Shown here piece by piece: positions 59,424-64,000 of a stretch of DNA of 64,000 nt. This DNA is from Desulfovibrio sp. A2 (GTDB lineage: Bacteria > Desulfobacterota > Desulfovibrionia > Desulfovibrionales > Desulfovibrionaceae): assembly GCF_000226255.1 (NCBI RefSeq), contig NZ_AGFG01000061.1:62001-126000 (forward strand), written 5' to 3'. The notes under the pieces were generated by a model. The model was not told the DNA's origin. It saw only the letters and a list, made by a program, of their open reading frames with translations, and searched no databases. Positions within the stretch are counted from its first letter, which is position 1. The number at the start of each line of letters is the position of its first letter. The position numbers and the translations under genes are program-made.

Positions 59424-59452
59424 TCGTCGTGTTTGTGGGATAAATTAATTTG

Positions 59453-60091
59453 TTACCATGACTTTGGTTTTTCGATTGGCTGTCCATCTGCGTCGAATAT
59501 GACGTTGGGGAATTGTGCAGATGATAAGTGTTGCTTGCGTACATGCTTGCAAAAAGTAGATACGTTTCCTAGCTGAGAAGGAAGGTTCTCGTCAGGACAT
59601 ACTATACCAACTTTCTTTCCCATATTTTGTGTTACAATGCGTATTGGTTCAACAAGATCTGTGTCTTTTGATACGACAATGGCAACATCATATTTATCTA
59701 GGCAACCATCATAGATAAGGTGAGTTGCTATGTTAACATCACTTCCTTTCTCTTCTTGAGAAAGTACTTCAACATGACTTGGAAGCCCTGGTACAGGAAC
59801 TGCGAGGGGGCGTTTTATAGTTTTTGTGATGAATGATCCAAAAAATATTTCAACTTGCGGTATTGTTTTCAGGGCCTTGAAGTATATTTGCTGTCGCCGT
59901 GGTTGGTCGGGGTCTTTAGCGCCAGATACACGCGCAGTGTAGTAGTTGATTTTAGCTATATCGTTTGTTGGTTGCAAAATTAATTGCATAAGGTTGTAGA
60001 AATTTAGCCATTTAAAGGGCCCCTTCCGAAGGGCGCGATAGTAGAAATTGAAGCCATCAATATAAACGAAAGTACGATGCATGGCTGGCAC
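59453..60091 (-). CDS. NYN (PIN-like) domain protein, antisense cargo
   Basis: A 212-residue protein of the LabA/DUF88 NYN family, predicted metal-dependent RNases. FVYIDGFNFYY carries the first Asp, EEKGSDVNIATHLIYDG the second and AIVVSKDTDLVEPI the third. GTG 60091 is chosen because AAGGAG lies six bases upstream; ATG 60082 is the alternative. Lower GC than the phage core and opposite orientation mark it as cargo expressible in the lysogen. Its own promoter and a complete terminator stand in front of it, so expression may be attenuated. A defence or toxin role is conceivable. Confidence 0.82.
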   Translation of the reverse strand: MPAMHRTFVYIDGFNFYYRALRKGPFKWLNFYNLMQLILQPTNDIAKINYYTARVSGAKDPDQPRRQQIYFKALKTIPQVEIFFGSFITKTIKRPLAVPVPGLPSHVEVLSQEEKGSDVNIATHLIYDGCLDKYDVAIVVSKDTDLVEPIRIVTQNMGKKVGIVCPDENLPSQLGNVSTFCKHVRKQHLSSAQFPNVIFDADGQPIEKPKSW

Positions 60092-60103
60092 CAGTTTCTC
60101 CTT

Positions 60104-60140
60104 CAAAAAAGCAAGGGCCGAGGGCATCGCCCTCGGCCCT
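60104..60140 (-). terminator. Terminator (attenuator) in the NYN gene leader
   Basis: On the minus strand a perfect 12-bp stem (60140-60129 with 60125-60114, loop GAT) is followed by TTGC and TTTTTT (60110-60105... directly before the ribosome-binding site). It lies between the predicted promoter (60208-60180) and the NYN start at 60091, so most transcripts should stop before the gene unless antiterminated. Confidence 0.75.
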
Positions 60141-60143
60141 GAA

Positions 60144-60161
60144 CCGACAGCATGCTGTCGG
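60144..60161. promoter_or_regulatory. 18-bp perfect palindrome near the NYN promoter start
   Basis: CCGACAGCATGCTGTCGG is self-complementary over all 18 bases and lies about 12 bases downstream of the predicted transcription start of the NYN gene, directly before the attenuator stem. It could be a repressor site or a 5' RNA hairpin competing with the terminator. Confidence 0.55.
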
Positions 60162-60179
60162 CGGGTAATCTTGGCTATG

Positions 60180-60208
60180 TAAATATAGCAGCAAGCTATT
60201 TGCGTCAA
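60180..60208 (-). promoter_or_regulatory. Promoter of the NYN gene
   Basis: On the minus strand TTGACG (60208-60203), 17-bp spacer, TATTTA (60185-60180). Alternative -10 TATATT gives a 15-bp spacer. Confidence 0.6.
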
Positions 60209-60233
60209 CGGAAACTTGTGCAAAATGAGACAA

Positions 60234-60261
60234 AGTGGTGGAAACCCTTGTTTCCACCACT
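60234..60261. terminator. Bidirectional hairpin between NYN promoter and lysis genes
   Basis: AGTGGTGGAAAC (60234-60245) pairs perfectly with GTTTCCACCACT (60250-60261). Plus strand: followed by CATTTTCTT. Minus strand: followed by TTGTCTCATTTT. It probably separates the cargo gene from the lysis module. Confidence 0.55.
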
Positions 60262-60321
60262 CATTTTCTTGCCTCTCTCCCGCCCCCCCGCGCTACGCTT
60301 CTCCCAAACAGGAGCGTAGCC

Positions 60322-60729
60322 ATGGCTATCCCGCGCGGCATCCGCAACAACAACCCCGGCAACATCCGGCACGGTGACAAGTGGAAGGGCCTCGCCCCGA
60401 CCCAGGGCGATCCCGACTTCTGCACGTTCGTCACGCCCGAAGACGGCATCCGTGCGATGGCCGTCATCCTGCTCAACTACCAGCGCAAGCACGGGCTCAA
60501 GACGGTCCGGCAGATCATCTCGCGCTGGGCACCCCCGACCGAGAACAACACCGAAGCCTACATCCGCCACGTCGCGGAGCGCCTCGGCGTCGGCCCTGAC
60601 GAGCCCATCGTCGTCGCCGATGTGCTGCCCACCCTCGTCGCCTGCATCATCCGGCACGAGAACGGCCAGCACCCCTACGACACGGCCACCATCGGGCGCG
60701 GGATCGACATGGCTCGGGGGCAGGCATGA
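60322..60729 (+). CDS. Phage lysozyme-like / structural protein P5-type
   Basis: A 135-residue protein beginning AIPRGIRNNNPGNIRHGDKWKGL, then FVTPEDGIRAMAVILLNYQRKHGLKTVRQIISRWAPPTENNTEAYI. This pattern belongs to phage muramidase-like proteins often named structural protein P5, which degrade peptidoglycan. AGGAG seven bases upstream sets the start. It leads a lysis cluster, overlapping the holin-like gene by four bases. Confidence 0.82.
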   Translation: MAIPRGIRNNNPGNIRHGDKWKGLAPTQGDPDFCTFVTPEDGIRAMAVILLNYQRKHGLKTVRQIISRWAPPTENNTEAYIRHVAERLGVGPDEPIVVADVLPTLVACIIRHENGQHPYDTATIGRGIDMARGQA

Positions 60730-61142
60730 TTCCGGGCCTGCTCGAAGCGATCACCACGGTCGGCGGCATGATCCTGCCGCCGGTCGTGGACCTCGTGCGC
60801 AAGAAGGTGCTCGGCAAGGACGACGACAGCCCCGAGCGCACCCTAGCCACCCTCGCCACCACCAAGCCCGAAGTCATGGCCGACTATGTGCGAGCCACCG
60901 CCGAGTCCCAGCGCGCCCAAGCCGAGTTCTTCAACCGTGACGTGTCCGGCACCCCCTCGCAGTGGGTGGTCGATCTTCGCGCCGCCATCCGGCCCGCCGT
61001 TACCGTGGCGGCCGTGGTCGTGCTCGCCGTCGGCTATTTCCTGCCGGACGCCATCGACGAGGGCACCCGCGTGACCTTCTGCGGCATCGCGGGCTCGTGG
61101 TTCGGGGATCGGATCAGCATCGGCCGCCGGGCCGCCCGGTAG
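60726..61142 (+). CDS. Holin-like phage protein
   Basis: A 138-residue protein with a weak first hydrophobic helix (GLLEAITTVGGMILPPVVDLV), a charged middle and two membrane helices near the C-terminus (AVTVAAVVVLAVGYFLPDAI; FCGIAGSWFGDRISI), as in three-helix phage holins. Its ATG overlaps the previous stop (ATGA). It would permit the muramidase to reach the cell wall. Confidence 0.72.
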   Translation: MIPGLLEAITTVGGMILPPVVDLVRKKVLGKDDDSPERTLATLATTKPEVMADYVRATAESQRAQAEFFNRDVSGTPSQWVVDLRAAIRPAVTVAAVVVLAVGYFLPDAIDEGTRVTFCGIAGSWFGDRISIGRRAAR

Positions 61143-61156
61143 GTGCAGGGGGCGCG

Positions 61157-61390
61157 ATGACCGCACGTGACGCAAGCTGCTGGATGATCGAGCGCCGATG
61201 GGGCCTCGCCCTCATCTTCGCCATCCTCCTCCAGGCTGCCTCCTCGATCTGGTGGGCGGCGGACCTCTCGGCCCGCGTCCGGGCCATCGAAATCGAGCAG
61301 GCGCGCCAGCAGTCGGCCATGGAGCGGCTTGCCGCCATCGAAACCGACGTGCGCTGGATTCGCCAGACCCTCGACAGGAAGGAACGCTAG
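61157..61390 (+). CDS. Small membrane-coiled-coil protein of lysis cluster
   Basis: A 77-residue protein: one membrane helix (WGLALIFAILLQAASSIWWAA) followed by a coiled coil (RVRAIEIEQARQQSAMERLAAIE). Such proteins lie after holins in many phages and may be spanin-like or holin regulators; the identity is not settled. AGGGGG four bases upstream supports the start. Confidence 0.68.
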   Translation: MTARDASCWMIERRWGLALIFAILLQAASSIWWAADLSARVRAIEIEQARQQSAMERLAAIETDVRWIRQTLDRKER

Positions 61391-61487
61391 TTCTCGGGTC
61401 GCCGCCACGGGCTGCGTTGGTGCGCGGAGCCGTGGGGCACAGGGGCGGGGCCACGCCCGAAGGCACCAACAACCCGCCCCTGCCAAC

Positions 61488-61919
61488 ATGACGAGCGAAC
61501 GCCCATGCACAGACACCTTCGCACTCCAACGCCGCATCCTTGCGGCAGCCCTGACGCCCACCGAACGGCTCGTCGGGCTCGTGCTGGCGCTCTCGCTCGA
61601 TGCGCGCTCCGGGCGCGCACGCATTTCCCAAGCCAAGCTGGCGGAACTCTGCGGGGTCACCGTCAGGACCGTCCGGCGCGCCGTGGCCACCCTCGTGGAC
61701 TCCGGGCTCTTCGTCTCCCAGCGCACCGGGCGCTCCTCCGTGCTGAGGGCTGCAAGCCCTCCGGAGGGTGGAAAGAGAGGTGGAATAGTGGAGAGGACAC
61801 CCGTGTCCGCTCTGATAGGACACCAGTGTCCTATCGGCCCTCATCCCTGGGGCCTCGACACCACCTACAGCACCCTCGCCGAAGAGCGATGCAAGCGGGA
61901 GGCTAGGAGGCGCACATGA
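61488..61919 (+). CDS. Winged-helix (HTH) phage protein
   Basis: A 143-residue protein with a helix-turn-helix of the replication/GntR type: TPTERLVGLVLALSLDARSGRARISQAKLAELCGVTVRTVRRAVATLVDSGLF. The last 45 residues (encoded over two DNA palindromes) look less conserved. The ribosome-binding site is weak; GGGGCGGG (61442-61449) can pair with CCCGCCCC (61473-61480) just before the ATG, perhaps limiting translation. Its stop overlaps the HNH gene start (ATGA). Confidence 0.72.
   Translation: MTSERPCTDTFALQRRILAAALTPTERLVGLVLALSLDARSGRARISQAKLAELCGVTVRTVRRAVATLVDSGLFVSQRTGRSSVLRAASPPEGGKRGGIVERTPVSALIGHQCPIGPHPWGLDTTYSTLAEERCKREARRRT
61795..61835. promoter_or_regulatory. Paired palindromes GGACAC-N2-GTGTCC within the HTH gene
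   Basis: GGACACCCGTGTCC (61795-61808) and GATAGGACACCAGTGTCCTATC's core (61818-61831; full arms 61814-61823 and 61826-61835). Both share GGACAC-N2-GTGTCC, centres 23 bp apart. They lie in the 3' part of the HTH gene, upstream of the HNH-terminase genes, and may be operators of that HTH protein (inference). Confidence 0.55.
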
Positions 61920-62311
61920 GTACCCTCCGGCCCCTCAAGCCCTGTCGGCATCCCGGTTGCCGGGCCTTGACCCGCGACGCCTCGGGCTACTGCCCACCGC
62001 ACGCCGATGCCGCGCGAGCCCGAGCGGCCGAGCGCGAGGCCCGGCAAGACAAGGCAAGGGGAAGCGCCGCCGCACGTGGCTATGGCCGGGCATGGCGGGA
62101 CCTCCGCGCCCAGGTGCTCAGCGAGGAGCCGCTGTGCCGCGCCTGTGCAGCCCAGGGCCAACTCGTACCGGCCACCGACGTTGACCACATCGTGAGTAGG
62201 GCACGCGGTGGAACAGACGACAGGGCGAACCTCCAACCCCTTTGCCACCGGTGCCACACCGCCAAGACCAACCGCGAGGACGGCGGGCGGCCAAGGGGAG
62301 GGGGAGGGTAA
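61916..62311 (+). CDS. HNH endonuclease
   Basis: A 131-residue phage HNH nuclease: CRHPGCRALTRDASGYCPPH at the start, then LCRACAAQGQLVPATDVDHIVSRARGGTDDRANLQPLCHRCHTAKTNRED with the HNH core and two CXXC zinc pairs. It lies just before the terminase genes, where HK97-type cos phages carry an HNH protein needed for packaging. It overlaps the previous gene by four bases. Confidence 0.9.
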   Translation: MSTLRPLKPCRHPGCRALTRDASGYCPPHADAARARAAEREARQDKARGSAAARGYGRAWRDLRAQVLSEEPLCRACAAQGQLVPATDVDHIVSRARGGTDDRANLQPLCHRCHTAKTNREDGGRPRGGGG

Positions 62312-62383
62312 ATTTTTGAGTGGGCAACCGGTGGACCGGGATGGTCTCCCGATTTCGCGCGATGTCAAAACTGAGGACCAAAA

Positions 62384-62857
62384 GTGGCGACAGGACGGAA
62401 GCAGAAACCACGCACTCTGAAGGTGCTCCAGGGCACGTTCCGCAAGGACCGGGCAAACGAGGCCGCTCCTGAACCGTCGGGGGTGGTGGCGAACGCCCCT
62501 GCGTTCCTCTCGGACCGGGCGCTGGTGTGGTTCGGCGTGCTCTGCGCCAAGCTCTCACCGCTTGGGCTGGCCTCTGAGACCTTCGAGGAAGCGCTGGGCC
62601 TGCTGGCCGCCCGTCTTGCCGAGATCGAGGAGCTTGAGCGGTTCATCCGCGAAAACGGTCGCTCGTACACCACGACCACCGCGCAGGGCGACGTGATGTG
62701 TCGGCCTTATCCGGAGGTGGCCATGCTGAACGAGGCGCGCAGGCATGCGCAGTCGCTGGCCGCCGAGTTCGGGCTCACCCCCGCGTCGATTGGCCGCGTG
62801 GGCCGCCCGCAGAAGGGCCAGAGCGACGAGAACCCGTGGGGGGCATTCGGTGGGTAG
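62384..62857 (+). CDS. Terminase small subunit, P27 family
   Basis: A 157-residue DNA-packaging subunit beginning at GTG 62384 with GAGGA seven bases upstream. MATGRKQKPRTLKVLQGTFRKDR, LSDRALVWFGVLCAKLSPLGLAS, then MCRPYPEVAMLNEARRHAQSLAAEFGLTPASIGRVG are typical of the P27-like family. It recognises phage DNA ends with the large subunit, whose gene overlaps its last eight bases. Confidence 0.88.
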   Translation: MATGRKQKPRTLKVLQGTFRKDRANEAAPEPSGVVANAPAFLSDRALVWFGVLCAKLSPLGLASETFEEALGLLAARLAEIEELERFIRENGRSYTTTTAQGDVMCRPYPEVAMLNEARRHAQSLAAEFGLTPASIGRVGRPQKGQSDENPWGAFGG

Positions 62858-64000
62858 GCAGCGCGCCAAGAGCTACGCGGAGCGGGTGCACGCATACGCG
62901 CATGCAGTGGTGGCAGGGAAGGCCATCGCGGGCAGGCGGGTTGTGCTGGCCTGCAAGCGGCACCTGTCCGACCTCGCAGCGGTCGAGGGAGGCGGAAGCC
63001 CCTATGCGTTCTCTGCCGAGAAGGCCAACCGGGTCTGCGCCTTCGCCGAGAATATGGTCCACGTCAAAGGAAAGTGGGCTGGGCAGCGGGTGCGCCTGGA
63101 GGAGTGGCAAGTCTTCCTGCTGGGATGCCTGTTCGGGTGGGTCCGGGAGGATGGCTTGCGCCGGTTCCGCGAACTCTACGCCGAAATCCCGCGCAAGAAC
63201 GGCAAGTCGATGCTCGGGGCCATCATCGGCAACTACCTGCTGGTAGCCGACGCAGAACCCGGTGCTGAGGTCTACTCGGGGGCTACCACGCTCGACCAGG
63301 CGCTGGAGGTCTTCCGGCCCGCGTGGATGATGACCCTGCGGAACCACGCCTACCGGGAGCATTTCGGGATCGACCTTGGTGGCACGGAGAAGAACCCCGG
63401 CACCATCTACCAGTTGGCGACCGCCAGCCGTTTCGAGGCCGTGGTGGGCAAGCCCGGTGATGGGGCCAGCCCTCACGGGGCTCTCGTGGACGAGTTCCAC
63501 GAGCACAAGACGCCGGACCTCTACGACACCATGAAGACCGGCATGGGCGCGCGTACGCAGCCCCTGCTGGTGGTCATCACCACGGCGGGGGTGGATACCT
63601 CCGCGCCCTGCTACGAACACCGGGACCGACTGGCCAAGGAGTTGGAGGCAGGCGCGCTCGATCCGACCGTGCTGGTGATCATGTTCGGCGTGGACGAGTC
63701 CGACGACTGGAAGGACTTTGCGGTGTGGCGCAAGGCCAACCCAAACTTTGGCGTGAGCCTGCACGAGGACTACCTGCGCGACCGCTACCGGGAAGCCATG
63801 ACCAGCCCGGCGCGCCGCAACATCATCCTGTGCAAGCACCTGAACAAGTGGATGAACGCGGGGCAGGCGTGGACCGACATGGTGAAGTGGGCAGAGTGTG
63901 CGGACCCCTGCATGCGCATCGAGGACTTCGCCGGGCACCGGGCCTGGCTCGGGCTCGATCTCGCCAGCCGTACCGACGTGGCTTCCCTCCTGGCCGTGAT
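62850..64000 (+). CDS. Terminase large subunit (cut by window end)
   Basis: The first 383 residues of the packaging ATPase/nuclease; the frame is open to the last base. GTG 62850 overlaps the small-subunit gene. Walker A region EIPRKNGKSMLGA, Walker B-type GALVDEFHEHK, coupling VVITTAGVDTSAPCYE, and the start of the nuclease domain LGLDLASRTDVASLL are visible. The set is that of the P27-partner, HK97-like terminases. Confidence 0.9.
   Translation, partial: MGRQRAKSYAERVHAYAHAVVAGKAIAGRRVVLACKRHLSDLAAVEGGGSPYAFSAEKANRVCAFAENMVHVKGKWAGQRVRLEEWQVFLLGCLFGWVREDGLRRFRELYAEIPRKNGKSMLGAIIGNYLLVADAEPGAEVYSGATTLDQALEVFRPAWMMTLRNHAYREHFGIDLGGTEKNPGTIYQLATASRFEAVVGKPGDGASPHGALVDEFHEHKTPDLYDTMKTGMGARTQPLLVVITTAGVDTSAPCYEHRDRLAKELEAGALDPTVLVIMFGVDESDDWKDFAVWRKANPNFGVSLHEDYLRDRYREAMTSPARRNIILCKHLNKWMNAGQAWTDMVKWAECADPCMRIEDFAGHRAWLGLDLASRTDVASLLAV

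Larger units (their letters stand above)
44971..64000. mobile_element. Prophage, tailed-phage type, integrated in comM (right end outside window)
   Basis: Gene order is that of a temperate tailed phage: serine recombinase, leftward recombination and early genes, cargo, CI-like repressor, Cro-like, CII-like, replication gene with origin iterons, DUF1064, lysis genes, HNH endonuclease, small and large terminase. The P27-type terminase with an HNH nuclease next to it is typical of HK97-like cos phages. About 19 kb are in the window; the head, tail and right attachment site are beyond it. No excision-directionality factor was recognised. Confidence 0.93.

Overview
The window is high-GC bacterial DNA and looks like a sulfate reducer of the Desulfovibrionaceae, close to Desulfovibrio/Nitratidesulfovibrio vulgaris. 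The main evidence is a complete qrcABCD menaquinone reductase operon (14.8-19.5 kb), a haem-binding DcrA-like chemoreceptor with a tetrahaem cytochrome beside it, many two-component and sigma54-type signals, and exported polyferredoxin-like proteins. No species call is made beyond that.

Chromosomal part (1-44,970). At the left end are the tail of a sensor kinase and its sigma54-activating response regulator. They are followed by tandem dyads and an excellent sigma54 promoter with no obvious gene behind it. Next come an FMN riboswitch with ribB, convergent to a YihY/BrkB membrane protein; a lytic transglycosylase B; a giant hybrid histidine kinase; and an amino-acid ABC transporter (permease, binding protein, permease; no ATPase here). 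The qrc operon follows, with a clear terminator and a Rex-like palindrome upstream, then rfbC-manC for surface-sugar synthesis. A second hybrid kinase has a sigma54-like promoter. After a tRNA-Ser(UGA) come an AT-richer small ORF, a PAS/CI-type regulator, a FadL-type outer-membrane protein, a SagB-type nitroreductase, two chemoreceptors, arsC, a radical SAM/SPASM protein, a polyferredoxin with a DUF362 partner, and two paralogous Met-rich exported small proteins. Each of the two paralogues has its own sigma54 promoter, upstream dyad and near-identical downstream hairpin. lepA, lepB and comM follow.

Prophage part (about 44,971 to beyond 64,000). comM is cut after its conserved CPCG motif by a prophage. 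The prophage's large serine recombinase is the first gene and reads across the junction into comM antisense DNA. Leftward genes (46.5-51.0 kb) form the recombination/early region (DUF1351 protein and others). A cargo block of lower GC (51.3-53.8 kb) carries GIY-YIG-like, SinR/Cas2-like, Cys-rich exported and membrane proteins. The immunity region (51.2-54.9 kb) has a CI-like S24 repressor, a Cro-like protein, and two promoters with the same architecture and a shared operator word. The rightward genes are a CII-like protein, a replication protein with seven 10-bp iterons inside its gene, DUF1064, lysis genes (lysozyme-like, holin, a small coiled-coil protein), an HTH protein, HNH endonuclease, and P27-type small and large terminase. 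The last is cut by the window end. An antisense NYN-domain gene with a terminator in its own leader sits before the lysis genes.

Function calls rest on motif recognition by eye; no database or folding program was run. Many long antisense open frames in this GC-rich DNA were judged to be shadows.
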